Below are positions 54,086 to 63,266 of a stretch of DNA of 63,890 bases, one piece after another. The position numbers and the translations under genes were made by a program. Source of the stretch: Hydrogenophaga sp. (GTDB taxonomy: Bacteria; Pseudomonadota; Gammaproteobacteria; Burkholderiales; Burkholderiaceae_C); contig JAIFMP010000115.1 in assembly GCA_020048405.1 (NCBI GenBank), positions 1-63,890 on the forward strand, given 5' to 3'. Within the stretch, counting starts at the first letter, position 1. Every line of letters begins with the position of its first letter. Below the pieces are notes generated by a model, which worked only from the letters and a program-made list of their open reading frames with translations, was not told where the DNA came from and did no database searches.

Positions 54086-54295
54086 TCAGGCCACCACCCA
54101 ATTCACCAACACAATCAAACTGACCACAAACACCAGCGCAAGCACCAGCCCAACTGCCATGAGGTGCAGTGGATTGAGCTTGTCTATGTCTTTCTGGTAG
54201 TCCGCCCTGCGGCGCACTCCCAGAAAAGCCCACAACACTGCGGAAACGGTTGCCAGAAAAGCAAACTTCCGCTTGTGAGGCACGTCATCCGTCAT
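54086..54295 (-). CDS. DUF2970 protein
   Basis: 69 residues, one C-terminal helix (LMAVGLVLALVFVVSLIVLV) after AVLWAFLGVRRRADYQKDI. The family is always found between ctaG and ctaE in Burkholderiales and has no known role. It overlaps ctaG by 4 bases. Confidence 0.85.
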   Translation of the reverse strand: MTDDVPHKRKFAFLATVSAVLWAFLGVRRRADYQKDIDKLNPLHLMAVGLVLALVFVVSLIVLVNWVVA

Positions 54296-54894
54296 GCACC
54301 GTCTTTCGTGGCTGACACCGGTTGGGTGCCCATGGCCACGGGAGCGGCGGGAACCTTTCCACCCACCTCAAAAAATGTGTAAGACAGTGTGATTGTCTTC
54401 ACATCTTTGGGCAACTTGGGATCGATCACAAAAGCCACCGGCCATTGCTTCTTTTCACCGGGAGCCAACGTGTACTCGTTGAAGCAAAAACACTCCAGCT
54501 TGTTGAAGTGAGACATCGCCTGCTGGGGTGCATAGCTTGGAATGGCCTGCGCAGACATTGTTCGGTTCTGGATGTTCTGGAACTCGTACATCACCGTCAT
54601 CAACTGCCCGGGATGAACCTCCATTGACCGTGTGGCAGGCTTGAAGTCCCAGGGTCCACGTGCATTCGCATCAAACTCCACGGTGATGGTCCGCGACTCA
54701 TCCACTTGGGTGTTTTTGGGCAAAGCAGATTTCAGGCCCGGCACCTCGCGCTCGGACAAAGCCAAGACATTGATACCCGTGGCCTCACAAATCGCTTTGT
54801 AAAGAGGCACCAGAGCGTAGCCAAAGCCGAACATGCCAGCGGTGATGACCGCCAGTTTGCCCAGCATCTGAACGTTGTGTTTGATCAAAGCCAT
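54292..54894 (-). CDS. ctaG: Cytochrome c oxidase assembly protein CtaG/Cox11
   Basis: 200 residues. An N-terminal anchor (LAVITAGMFGFGYALVPLYK), then the Cox11 fold with copper motif KLECFCFNEYTLAPGE (CFCF) and QMLGKLA at the start. It supplies CuB of subunit I. Confidence 0.93.
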   Translation of the reverse strand: MALIKHNVQMLGKLAVITAGMFGFGYALVPLYKAICEATGINVLALSEREVPGLKSALPKNTQVDESRTITVEFDANARGPWDFKPATRSMEVHPGQLMTVMYEFQNIQNRTMSAQAIPSYAPQQAMSHFNKLECFCFNEYTLAPGEKKQWPVAFVIDPKLPKDVKTITLSYTFFEVGGKVPAAPVAMGTQPVSATKDGA

Positions 54895-54910
54895 GGACTC
54901 GCTCGTTGCA

Positions 54911-55024
54911 TTACTTGCCGAGAAACACCAGCTTTGCCATGAACCCCAAGAAAAACACCGCAGCCACGGACGCCAGGATGAGGCCCAGTCGGGTGTTGTT
55001 TCTTTTTTGCTCGGGTGTCGTCAT
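54911..55024 (-). CDS. Small cytochrome oxidase assembly protein, 37 residues
   Basis: ATG at 55024, stop at 54911. The product starts MTTPEQKRNNTRLGLILASV and ends in a membrane helix (AAVFFLGFMAKLVFLGK). Tiny proteins of this form lie between ctaD and ctaG in related genomes and are often left out of annotations because of their size. Confidence 0.75.
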   Translation of the reverse strand: MTTPEQKRNNTRLGLILASVAAVFFLGFMAKLVFLGK

Positions 55025-55035
55025 GGCAAGAACTT

Positions 55036-56658
55036 TCAGCCCACCACACGCGTGGCGGTTGCGTCGAGCTTGGGAGGATTTTCAAACGTGTGAAATGGTG
55101 CGGGGGAAGGCACTTCCCACTCGAGGCCCTCAGCACCTTCCCAAGGTTTGGCAGAAGCTTTTTCACCTTTGCCTTGCATGGCGGGCAACACCACTGCGAG
55201 GAAGAAGTAAACCTGAGCGAAGCCGAAAGCAAATGCACCGACGGATGCGATCGCGTTGAAGTCTGCAAACTGCATCGGGTAGTCAGCATAGCGCCGTGGC
55301 ATACCTGCCAACCCCAGGAAGTGCATGGGGAAGAAGGTGATGTTGAACGAAATCATCGACCACCAGAAGTGAATCTGGCCACGTGTTTCGCTGTACATCA
55401 CACCAGTCCACTTGGGCAACCAGTAGTACACACCCGCAAACAAAGCAAACAGAGAACCAGCCACCAGCACGTAATGGAAGTGGGCCACCACGTAGTAGGT
55501 GTCCTGCATCTGGATGTCGATCGGAGCCACAGACAGGATCAAACCCGTGAAACCGCCGATGGTGAACACGAAGATAAACCCGACAGCAAACAGCATGGGG
55601 GTTTCAAAGGTCATGGACCCTTTCCACATGGTCGCAATCCAGTTGAAGATCTTCACGCCGGTGGGCACTGCGATCAGCATCGTGGAATACATGAAGAACA
55701 GCTGTCCGGTCACGGGCATGCCAGTGGTGAACATGTGGTGAGCCCACACCACAAACGACAGGATCGCAATCGAGCCAGTCGCATAAACCATGGAGGCATA
55801 GCCAAACAGCTTTTTGCGAGAGAAGGCCGACACCACAGCAGAGATGATGCCGAAGGCCGGCAAAATCATGATGTAAACCTCTGGGTGACCAAAGAACCAG
55901 AAAATGTGCTGGTACATCACGGGGTCACCGCCACCGGCGGGGTTGAAGAAGCTGGTTCCGAAGTGACGATCGGTCAGTGTCATCGTGATGGCACCGGCCA
56001 GCACGGGCATCACGGCGATCAGCAGGTAGGCCGTGATCAACCACGTCCAGCAGAACATGGGCATCTTCATCAATGTCATGCCGGGCGCGCGCATGTTCAG
56101 GATGGTGACGATGATGTTGATCGAACCCATGATGGACGAAGCACCCAGGATATGCATCGCAAAAATGCCTGCATCCATCGAGGGGCCCATTTGCAGCGTC
56201 AGCGGTGCGTAAAGGGTCCAACCCGCAGCAGGTGCGCCGCCAGGCATGAAGAAGGAACCGGCCAGCATCAAGCCAGCAGGGATCATCAGCCAGAAGCTGA
56301 AGTTATTCATCCGAGCAAAGGCCATGTCAGATGCGCCGATTTGCAACGGAATCATCCAGTTCGCAAAACCCACAAACGCCGGCATGATGGCCCCGAACAC
56401 CATGATCAGGCCGTGCATTGTGGTGAGCTGGTTGAACAGTTCGGGGTTGACCAACTGCAGACCCGGCTGGAACAACTCGGCACGGATGCCCAATGCCAAG
56501 ACGCCACCGATCATCAGCATCGTGAAACTGAACAACAGGTACAGGGTGCCAATGTCCTTGTGGTTGGTGGCGTACACCCAACGACGCCAGCCCGTAGGGG
56601 CATGGTGGTCGTGATCGTGTGCGTGGTGATCGTCGTGATGACCGAGTACTGCACTCAT
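55036..56658 (-). CDS. ctaD: Cytochrome c oxidase subunit I
   Basis: 540 residues, twelve helices. A His-rich cytoplasmic start (GHHDDHHAHDHDHHAP), heme A ligands in MTTMHGLIMVFG-type helix II, CuB and cross-linked Tyr in FWFFGHPEVYIMILPAFGII, and VVAHFHYVLVAGSLFA with the two heme His. It is the proton-pumping catalytic subunit. The N-terminal His run may bind metal. Confidence 0.97.
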   Translation of the reverse strand: MSAVLGHHDDHHAHDHDHHAPTGWRRWVYATNHKDIGTLYLLFSFTMLMIGGVLALGIRAELFQPGLQLVNPELFNQLTTMHGLIMVFGAIMPAFVGFANWMIPLQIGASDMAFARMNNFSFWLMIPAGLMLAGSFFMPGGAPAAGWTLYAPLTLQMGPSMDAGIFAMHILGASSIMGSINIIVTILNMRAPGMTLMKMPMFCWTWLITAYLLIAVMPVLAGAITMTLTDRHFGTSFFNPAGGGDPVMYQHIFWFFGHPEVYIMILPAFGIISAVVSAFSRKKLFGYASMVYATGSIAILSFVVWAHHMFTTGMPVTGQLFFMYSTMLIAVPTGVKIFNWIATMWKGSMTFETPMLFAVGFIFVFTIGGFTGLILSVAPIDIQMQDTYYVVAHFHYVLVAGSLFALFAGVYYWLPKWTGVMYSETRGQIHFWWSMISFNITFFPMHFLGLAGMPRRYADYPMQFADFNAIASVGAFAFGFAQVYFFLAVVLPAMQGKGEKASAKPWEGAEGLEWEVPSPAPFHTFENPPKLDATATRVVG

Positions 56659-56699
56659 GTTTAAATCCTTGAAAACTCAGAAAAACGAGAACCAGACGC

Positions 56700-57908
56700 T
56701 CACTTGCGAGCGGCGACCACTTCGGCAGGCTGTACCACTTGGTCGGTTTTATTGGACCAGCTGTTTTTGGCGTACGTGATCACAGCAGCAATTTCCGTGT
56801 CGCTCAATTGCTTCCAGGCTGGCATGGCACCGTTGGCCTGGCCGTTCAGCAGCACATTGATCGCCTTGTTGTGATCAGCATCCAACATCACGGCTGCACC
56901 GTCGAGGGCCTTGATTGGCCCCGCGCCCTTGCCGTTGGCTTGGTGGCAAGCGGCACAGTTGGCGGCATAAACGGACTCACCACGCTTGACCATGTCAGCA
57001 ACAGTCCATGTTTTCGAGGGGTCGTCAGCCAAAGCAGCCATGGCTTTCTTTTGCCCATCCACCCAAGCTGAATACTCTTCAGCAGACACCACCTTCACGT
57101 GGATCGGCATGTAGGCGTGCTCCTTGCCGCACAACTCTGCACACTGACCGTAGTAATCACCCACTTTTTCGGCTTTGAACCACGTGTCACGAACGAAGCC
57201 AGGGATCGCATCCTGCTTGACACCAAAAGCGGGCACCATCCAAGCGTGAATGACGTCGTTTGCAGTGGTGATGACACGGATTTTCTTGCCGACAGGCACA
57301 ACCATTGGGTTGTCAACCTTCAGAAGGTAGTTGTCGGTGGGTGGAGGGTTGCCACTGTCCGACATCGCGCGATGGGTGTTGTCCAGGGTGGAGATGAAGC
57401 TGATGCCTTCGCCTTCTCCCTTGATGTAGTCGTAGCCCCACTTCCACTGCATTCCAGTGGTCTTGATGGTCAGGTCAGCGTTGGTGGTGTCTTTTTGAGC
57501 CACCAGCACTTTGGTGGCGGGCAAAGCCATACCGATCACGATCAGCAGCGGAACGATCGTCCAGCCCAGCTCAACCCAAATCGGCTCGGCCAGTTCCTGA
57601 GATTTGTGCCCAACAGACTTCCGGTGTTTGAGGATGGAATAGAACATCACCCCAAACACCACCACAAAGATCACCGCACAAATGACCATCATGAACCAGT
57701 GCAACCAATGCTGCTCCTCAGCAATCTTGGTTGCTGCCGGGGCAAAGTTCAGTTGATTGACCGCTGGACCTCCGGGAAGGTCATTCACGGCAGCGTGTGC
57801 AGCGGTGGACAGCCATGCGGCCGACACCAAAGATCCATGCGCAACTGCGCGAAAAACCGACTGCACTACCGACCGCTCTGATGGGCTTCGTGTCTTTGTT
57901 TTGCTCAC
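56700..57908 (-). CDS. ctaC: Cytochrome c oxidase subunit II with C-terminal cytochrome c domain
   Basis: 402 residues. Signal-like N-terminus, two helices, CuA site YYGQCAELCGKEHAYMPIHV, then a fused cytochrome c domain with CAACH near residue 319 and an axial Met in GAMPAWKQL. This is the caa3-like form. The start is a GTG at 57908. A second GTG at the VVQS residues is possible and would give more room to the FNR-type box upstream. Confidence 0.93.
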   Translation of the reverse strand: MSKTKTRSPSERSVVQSVFRAVAHGSLVSAAWLSTAAHAAVNDLPGGPAVNQLNFAPAATKIAEEQHWLHWFMMVICAVIFVVVFGVMFYSILKHRKSVGHKSQELAEPIWVELGWTIVPLLIVIGMALPATKVLVAQKDTTNADLTIKTTGMQWKWGYDYIKGEGEGISFISTLDNTHRAMSDSGNPPPTDNYLLKVDNPMVVPVGKKIRVITTANDVIHAWMVPAFGVKQDAIPGFVRDTWFKAEKVGDYYGQCAELCGKEHAYMPIHVKVVSAEEYSAWVDGQKKAMAALADDPSKTWTVADMVKRGESVYAANCAACHQANGKGAGPIKALDGAAVMLDADHNKAINVLLNGQANGAMPAWKQLSDTEIAAVITYAKNSWSNKTDQVVQPAEVVAARK

Positions 57909-57929
57909 TTCTGTTCGCCTCTAATATAA

Positions 57930-57949
57930 GCATTGATTTATATCAATGC
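57930..57949 (-). promoter_or_regulatory. FNR/Anr-type box in the cta operon promoter
   Basis: GCATTGATTTATATCAATGC has perfect eight-base arms and contains TTGAT-N4-ATCAA. Its centre is about 31 bases before the ctaC GTG, too near for standard class II activation, so it more probably represses the low-affinity oxidase when oxygen is scarce. Confidence 0.65.
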
Positions 57950-58017
57950 CGATTACACCAAAAATTCACTTTTCTCCGATGGGGAAAACCCTCCGCCCAC
58001 CGCCAAACACAACTCTT

Positions 58018-58524
58018 TCAAACCGCGCGCAATGCCAGCCTCAGCTCACGCGCCAACAGCGGCCTGAGCTCGGACCGAATGTGCCGACCTACTGCCACAG
58101 AATTTCCACTGGCGGAAACCTGAATCAAAGATCCGGCACCACCCATCGGCTCGATTCGGACCCACTCCCGCGCAAATTCAAGTCGCTGTGATTTGCCACC
58201 CGACTCCAGCTCAACCACCAAGTGTCCACCGGCCAAGCTGATTCGCTCCCCATCTGCAGCATGCCTGGCAAAAGCAACCACAGCGCCTACCAACGCCAAG
58301 ACTTCCAGCATTGCAAACGGCAAAACCAAGGTCGCGCCCTGCATCCAGAAAAATGCAGCCACTGCCATTGACACAGTTCCCAAGAACACCAACAACGCAC
58401 ACATCTGCGCGGGCGACACCGAACAATTTCGCTTCAGCCGCCACTGAACACGGTCAGCCGACACCGTTGCCAATCTGTAATCGTGGGATGAAAAGGGCAC
58501 AAACAACTCCGTCAGCCAGCGCAA
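58018..58524 (-). CDS. DUF2244 membrane protein
   Basis: 168 residues from a TTG. PFSSHDYRLATVSADRVQWR opens it. Two helices (MCALLVFLGTVSMAVAAFFW and VLPFAMLEVLALVGAVVAFA) and a soluble C-terminal part with GERISLAGGHLVVELESGGK follow, the DUF2244 layout. Its role is not known, but family members often adjoin cox genes. The start codon is uncertain. Confidence 0.75.
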   Translation of the reverse strand: MRWLTELFVPFSSHDYRLATVSADRVQWRLKRNCSVSPAQMCALLVFLGTVSMAVAAFFWMQGATLVLPFAMLEVLALVGAVVAFARHAADGERISLAGGHLVVELESGGKSQRLEFAREWVRIEPMGGAGSLIQVSASGNSVAVGRHIRSELRPLLARELRLALRAV

Positions 58525-58566
58525 ACCCGCAACGCTCTCAACTAGCCAAACTGCCTGACCACAGCG

Positions 58567-58580
58567 TTGATTTAAGTCAA
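58567..58580 (-). promoter_or_regulatory. FNR/Anr-type box before the DUF2244 gene
   Basis: TTGATTTAAGTCAA matches TTGAT-N4-ATCAA at nine of ten positions. The centre is about 49 bases upstream of the start codon, between the methyltransferase gene and DUF2244. Confidence 0.45.
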
Positions 58581-58644
58581 TTGTAACGAGGTGTGAGGGG
58601 GGATCTGGATCAAACAGGCATCAAATTGATGCCTCACACAGCGC

Positions 58645-59583
58645 TCAAACGCTTCGGCGGGAGTTGGCCGACAGCATATCTCGCATGTTCTGGAGTGACA
58701 CGGCGCTGGCCTGCGAAACAGGAACACGGGGTTTGCCTTTGTGAGCGTGGCCATAAATTACCTCGAATGTGAGGGTCATCCGCCCATCAGGCAAACGGGG
58801 CATGTGCTGTTCCAGGGCAGCATGCCAAGCGGCCAACCATGCTCGGCCCCGGGTGACAGTGTCACGCTGCTCGCAGAGATTGCCGCCCAGCTGGCGCAGG
58901 TCTGCCAGCACGGCGGCGGCGCAGGAATACGACAGGGTTATGCGCTCCATGTCCATGACGGGCTCTGCAAAACCGGCCTGTACCAGCATGTCACCCCAAT
59001 CGTGCATATCCGTGTAGGCGTGGGCCGGCGGAGCCCATCCCTGCGTCGCGTACACATGGCGCAGCTCAGCAAAGCTGTCGGGGCCAAGACAGGAAAACAT
59101 CAAAAAGCCGTCTGTGCGCAGGGCTCGATGCCAGCGCTGGAGCAGCGTCTGCGGTTGGTGAGTGGCGTGAAGCACCATGTTTGCCCAGAGCATGTCCACC
59201 GCCGTCGAGCTATCGGCATGGACGGGGGCCATGTACCGCCAGCGGCCCATCAACCCGGCAGCCTCAGGCGCTGCCGATTTAAGAACAGCCAAGGCATGTT
59301 CCGGCCTATGAGCATGCACTGCCGCTCGTGCCTTGGGGTAAGCCTGAGCAACGGCGCGGTGGGCCTGAACACCTGCATGGACCGGCTCCCAACTCAGCCA
59401 ACTCTCAGGCTGGGCCTTGATCCAGCCCAGCCGCTGAGCCATGCGAGAACCGACCTCTTCATGGATCCAAGCGCTGGTCATGGTCCGGCGCCTTTCCCAC
59501 CGATCAACCGCTGCGGGATCCATGCCAGGAACGGGGATTTCGGTCGAATGCCGTTGAAATGAAGTGTCAGGGGTTGCGCTCAT
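58645..59583 (-). CDS. BioC-like SAM-dependent methyltransferase
   Basis: 312 residues. The SAM-binding core is degenerate. ADSSTAVDMLWANMVLHAT and DGFLMFSCLGPDSFAELRHV with YTDMHDWGDMLVQAGFAEPV follow the BioC pattern of malonyl-ACP methyltransferases. The glycine-rich loop (usually hExGxGxG) is absent at the expected place, so activity is uncertain. Relatives in Comamonadaceae sit beside comF as here. Confidence 0.65.
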   Translation of the reverse strand: MSATPDTSFQRHSTEIPVPGMDPAAVDRWERRRTMTSAWIHEEVGSRMAQRLGWIKAQPESWLSWEPVHAGVQAHRAVAQAYPKARAAVHAHRPEHALAVLKSAAPEAAGLMGRWRYMAPVHADSSTAVDMLWANMVLHATHQPQTLLQRWHRALRTDGFLMFSCLGPDSFAELRHVYATQGWAPPAHAYTDMHDWGDMLVQAGFAEPVMDMERITLSYSCAAAVLADLRQLGGNLCEQRDTVTRGRAWLAAWHAALEQHMPRLPDGRMTLTFEVIYGHAHKGKPRVPVSQASAVSLQNMRDMLSANSRRSV

Positions 59584-59618
59584 GGGGGTAAGGTGTCGAA
59601 TCAGTATAGTGAGACAAC

Positions 59619-60368
59619 ATGTTGGCACGCACCGCACTCCGAGCTTTGACCGCACCGCGCGCCTGGCTGCCGTCAGCCTGTCACGTATGCGGCACCTGGC
59701 CCGCATCACCCCTGGGGCAGCCCATTTGCAGCGCCTGCGTGCAAACATTTGCAGCTCCCACCGCCAGATGCCCCACTTGCGCGCTGCGACTGGATGTTGA
59801 TTCGCCCTGCAGGATCGGCAACTGCCGACAGGCACCCGCACACCTGGACCGCTGCGCCACAGCGGTCGACTACGGCTATCCATGGGGTCAGTTGATTGCA
59901 CGGTTCAAGTTCCATGGCGACACGGCTTGGGCCAACACATTTGCGGACCTGATGGCCAGTGCGCCCGAGGCTCTCGCACTGCTCGACCGTTGCGACCTGT
60001 GCGCTCCCTTGCCCCTCACCGCACAGCGCCTGGGGGAACGTGGCTACAACCAGGCTTGGCTGCTGGTGAAGGCGCTGCTCAGGGCTCGACCAAGTCATCC
60101 AGCGTGCAAGGCGGATGCGTCTCTGTTGCTGAAGCTGAAAGACACAACACCCCAACATGAACTCAGCCGCGAAGCCCGGCTCAGCAACCTGAACACGGCC
60201 TTTGCCGTCCCTCCGGCGGCTATGCCATTTGTTGCCCGCAAACGCGTGTTGCTGGTCGATGACATCATGACCACCGGCGCGACGCTCGCCGCTGCGGCGC
60301 ACGCATTGAAAATGGCCGGGGCTGCGGAGGTCAATGCACTGGTGTTTGCACGCACGCCAGCAGACTGA
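59619..60368 (+). CDS. comF: ComF family phosphoribosyltransferase-like protein
   Basis: 249 residues. A zinc-finger N-terminus (CHVCGTWP, CSACVQTF, CPTCALR) precedes the PRTase fold, with its PRPP-binding loop RVLLVDDIMTTGATLAAAAH and QRLGERGYNQAWLLVKAL. ComF proteins are needed for DNA uptake in competent bacteria. It is divergent from the methyltransferase. Confidence 0.9.
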   Translation: MLARTALRALTAPRAWLPSACHVCGTWPASPLGQPICSACVQTFAAPTARCPTCALRLDVDSPCRIGNCRQAPAHLDRCATAVDYGYPWGQLIARFKFHGDTAWANTFADLMASAPEALALLDRCDLCAPLPLTAQRLGERGYNQAWLLVKALLRARPSHPACKADASLLLKLKDTTPQHELSREARLSNLNTAFAVPPAAMPFVARKRVLLVDDIMTTGATLAAAAHALKMAGAAEVNALVFARTPAD

Positions 60369-60407
60369 CACTTGCGCCCGCACCGCTTTCACTCCCTGTT
60401 TCGCCAT

Positions 60408-60896
60408 ATGTTCAATATCGTTCTGGTTCACCCGGAGATTCCGCCCAACACCGGCAACATCATTCGCCTCTGCGCCAACACGGGTTGCAGCTTGCACTTG
60501 GTCAAACCGATAGGCTTTTCACTCGACGACAAGCAGCTTCGCCGCGCCGGGCTCGATTACCACGAGTACGCGCAACTTCGCATTCACGACGACTGGGGCA
60601 CTTTTTTACAGACCATGCACCCCGAGGCCCAGCGCATGTATGCCCTGACCACCCGCGCAGCAAACGTGGTCCACGCCCAGGGTTTTGCCCCAGGCGACTG
60701 GCTGGTATTCGGCTCCGAAACACGGGGTCTGCCAGAAGACATCCGCCTGCAAATTCCCGCCACACAATGGCTGAGGTTGCCCATGCTGACGGGCCAGCGA
60801 AGTTTGAATTTGTCCAACGCAGTGGCCGTCACAACCTATGAAGCCTGGCGGCAAAACGGATTTGGCACCGCCCCACACATGCCCGCTCAGGGGTAG
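60408..60896 (+). CDS. trmL: tRNA (cytidine/uridine-34-2'-O)-methyltransferase
   Basis: 162 residues of the SPOUT class. MFNIVLVHPEIPPNTGNIIR, VKPIGFSLDDKQLRRAGLDY, VFGSETRGLPEDI and SLNLSNAVAVTTYEAWRQ are the TrmL motifs. It methylates the wobble nucleotide of tRNA-Leu(CAA) and (UAA), the former being encoded in this window. The ATG at 60408 fits the family. Confidence 0.92.
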   Translation: MFNIVLVHPEIPPNTGNIIRLCANTGCSLHLVKPIGFSLDDKQLRRAGLDYHEYAQLRIHDDWGTFLQTMHPEAQRMYALTTRAANVVHAQGFAPGDWLVFGSETRGLPEDIRLQIPATQWLRLPMLTGQRSLNLSNAVAVTTYEAWRQNGFGTAPHMPAQG

Positions 60897-61342
60897 CGAC
60901 GCGCCAGAATTTCGGCCACACACACCGGCTTGGTCTGTCCATGGCGCTCCACAGTCACACCCCAGACCATCTGGCAGCCGCCGCCATCAAGCCAATGGAC
61001 TGATTCCAGTCGTAACCGCGCCCGCAACCGGCTGCCCACCGGCACCGGTGAAGTGAAACGAACCTTGTTCAAACCCTGGTTCACACCCATGCCCGATTGC
61101 TTGACCTGAACCGCCGACTCCATCATTTGTGGCAGCAGTGACAGCGTCAGGAAACCGTGCGCGATCGGGGTGCCAAACGGCCCAGCCTGCGCGCGCTCCA
61201 CATCGGTGTGAATCCACTGGTGGTCACCCGTGGCCTGGGCAAAGAGGTTGATCTGCTCCTGCGTGACGGTGAGCCAATCGCTGGTGGCAACCTCCTGCCC
61301 CACACAGGCAGCTAGGTCAGTCAAGGTGTCGAAAACTCTCAT
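60887..61342 (-). CDS. MaoC-family hot-dog dehydratase
   Basis: 151 residues. The (R)-hydratase motif appears as QATGDHQWIHTDVERAQAGP (Asp and His catalytic), with GTPIAHGFLTLSLLPQM. It hydrates or dehydrates enoyl-CoA substrates. The start overlaps the ParA gene stop by 4 bases, an odd pairing that may only reflect compaction. Confidence 0.88.
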   Translation of the reverse strand: MRVFDTLTDLAACVGQEVATSDWLTVTQEQINLFAQATGDHQWIHTDVERAQAGPFGTPIAHGFLTLSLLPQMMESAVQVKQSGMGVNQGLNKVRFTSPVPVGSRLRARLRLESVHWLDGGGCQMVWGVTVERHGQTKPVCVAEILARRYP

Positions 61343-61959
61343 GCGGCATCCACCCATTCACACAAATCCCGCCACTGTTCAATGTCACGTGCAACGCGGG
61401 CGGGTGCCACGTCGAACAGCGTGAGGCCCTGGGCCGCCAGGTGCACATAGTTTTGTGTGTGGCGCAGATAACCCAGCACCGGCAAACCCAGCGACTGCAC
61501 AAAGTCGCGCAGCTTTTCGGCTGCGATGGTCCGCTCATCGACCCTCATACCCACCACGCCCACCGGTACCTTGTCGGCCTTTTTGCGGTCGGCCAACTCC
61601 ACCAAAAATTGCTGCGTGGCGTGCATGTCGAACACACTGGCCTGCAACGGAACGACGATTCGCGTGGCCAGCCGCATCACCTCGTCCAAGCGCCGACCCT
61701 TCAGGCCAGCGGGGGTGTCCAACACCAAATGCGTCGTACCGCGGGGCGGACGGGCCAGGCCGTCAAGCGACACACTCCAGGTCGCAATGGGGCTGGCTTG
61801 TGGTGGCCTGAGAGACAACCACATGCGAGAAGACTGCTGACGATCTGCATCGCCCAACACGACTGCATGCCCCCGCGATGCCCAGTACCCCGCCAACTGG
61901 GTGGACAAGGTCGACTTTCCCACCCCGCCTTTGGGGTTGGCAACAACTACAACCGGCAT
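61339..61959 (-). CDS. ParA-family ATPase
   Basis: 206 residues. Deviant Walker A is VVANPKGGVGKSTLSTQLAG, switch II/Walker B follow (LGDADRQQSS, LVLDTPAGLKGRR). It is short, like orphan ParA or MinD-like proteins used to place cellular cargo, and has no parB beside it. The ATG at 61959 begins exactly at the P-loop strand. The longer frame upstream is probably not translated. Confidence 0.85.
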   Translation of the reverse strand: MPVVVVANPKGGVGKSTLSTQLAGYWASRGHAVVLGDADRQQSSRMWLSLRPPQASPIATWSVSLDGLARPPRGTTHLVLDTPAGLKGRRLDEVMRLATRIVVPLQASVFDMHATQQFLVELADRKKADKVPVGVVGMRVDERTIAAEKLRDFVQSLGLPVLGYLRHTQNYVHLAAQGLTLFDVAPARVARDIEQWRDLCEWVDAA

Positions 61960-62071
61960 GCAAGGCCTCCGTAAAACGCCAACGCCACAGGCAAGATGCC
62001 CCAAGCCATTGGCCCGCGCCAGTTTGCCCCGCGAGAGCGGCAGCTGGCGTACCCAAGGCGACAATCGCTGA

Positions 62072-62710
62072 ATGGACACGGTTCAATACTGGGGTGACAC
62101 GCTCAGGCTGCTGGTGGAAGTGGCTGCCACGGCTGCCTTTGCGTTGTCAGGGGTGATGGTCGCTGCGCGCAAGCAACTGGATGCAGTGGGTGTGTGCGCT
62201 GTGGCGTTTCTCAGCGCATTCGGCGGCGGAACGGTCCGTGACTTGCTGCTGGACCAGCGCCCGTTTTTCTGGGTCCGGCACGTCGAACTGCTGTGGGGGG
62301 TGCTGGGCCTCGCGCTGCTGGCCATGCTGGTGCTGCGCCAGCGCCATTTCAAGTTGACGGAAAAGGCCATTTTCTGGCCGGATGCCCTGGGCCTGGGTCT
62401 GTTCACTGCCAGCGGCGTCCACCAGGCTCTGCTGACCCAGATGCCCGGTCTGGTGGCGGTGCTCATGGGCGTGGTGACTGGGGTTCTGGGCGGGGTGTTG
62501 CGCGACATCGTCTGCAACGAAATACCGACAGTCTTGCGAGACCACAGGCCCTATGCCATCTGCGCGTTTGCGGGCGGCTGGGTGTACCTGGCGCTGTGGC
62601 AAACCCAGTCCCCCGGTTGGATCGCGCTGGTCGCCTGCCTGGTGGTCACGGCAGGATTGCGCGCGCTGTCCATCTGGCGCGACTGGTCTTTGCCGCCTTG
62701 GCGCACCTGA
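62072..62710 (+). CDS. TRIC family cation channel (UPF0126)
   Basis: 212 residues with seven helices and the repeated TRIC motifs AFALSGVMVAARKQLDAVGV with FLSAFGGGTVRDLLL, and LFTASGVHQALL with GVLGGVLRDIVCNEIPTVL. Homologues are potassium-permeable trimeric channels, and some are described as glycine transporters. Divergent from parA. Confidence 0.9.
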   Translation: MDTVQYWGDTLRLLVEVAATAAFALSGVMVAARKQLDAVGVCAVAFLSAFGGGTVRDLLLDQRPFFWVRHVELLWGVLGLALLAMLVLRQRHFKLTEKAIFWPDALGLGLFTASGVHQALLTQMPGLVAVLMGVVTGVLGGVLRDIVCNEIPTVLRDHRPYAICAFAGGWVYLALWQTQSPGWIALVACLVVTAGLRALSIWRDWSLPPWRT

Positions 62711-62778
62711 CAAAATTTTTTCATCAAAAATGCATCTATCGCTTTACCAGTAACATTTTATAGCTACAAGTAAATTCT

Positions 62779-63213
62779 ATGTTTAATCCCAGCCAAGCCG
62801 ATGTACGGCGCTTTTTCTGTGATGTGTACCGTAAGCAACGCACCGGGGAGGCGATGGAAGCCATCGAGGTTCTGAGCGGTCAATGGATAGACGAACACCC
62901 CGAATTCCACACCGATCTGGCCGATGTGGAAGCTGCCCTGCGCCGCATGGCCGAGCCGGAGGCTGGTGCCAGCAATCCGTTTTTGCACCTCTCCATGCAT
63001 CTGTCCATCAGCGAGCAGTGCTCCATTGACCAACCTCCCGGGGTGCGCCAGGCCGTTGAGTTGCTGGCAGCGAGGCTTGACTCGCTGCATGACGCCCACC
63101 ACCAGGCGATGGAATGCCTGGGCCAGATGCTGTGGGAAAGCCAGAGGGCAGGGCACCCGCCTGACGGGCAGCTGTACCTCGACTCTTTGCGCCGTCGCGC
63201 CACCCGGGATTGA
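62779..63213 (+). CDS. DUF1841 family protein
   Basis: 144 residues matching DUF1841: MFNPSQADVRRFFCDVYRKQ, then HPEFHTDLADVEAALRRM, NPFLHLSMHLSISEQCSIDQ, PPGVRQA and HQAMECLGQMLWESQRAG. The function is unknown. The family is restricted to proteobacteria. Confidence 0.88.
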   Translation: MFNPSQADVRRFFCDVYRKQRTGEAMEAIEVLSGQWIDEHPEFHTDLADVEAALRRMAEPEAGASNPFLHLSMHLSISEQCSIDQPPGVRQAVELLAARLDSLHDAHHQAMECLGQMLWESQRAGHPPDGQLYLDSLRRRATRD

Positions 63214-63266
63214 ATTTCACCGCCGGGCAGCGGGCAACACGCCAATCACCCTGCCCACCGCCTACC

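Noticed and set aside
55015..56664. 549-codon + strand frame opposite ctaD
   Set aside because: ctaD is unmistakable on the - strand. The opposite frame is His-rich because of complementary codons.
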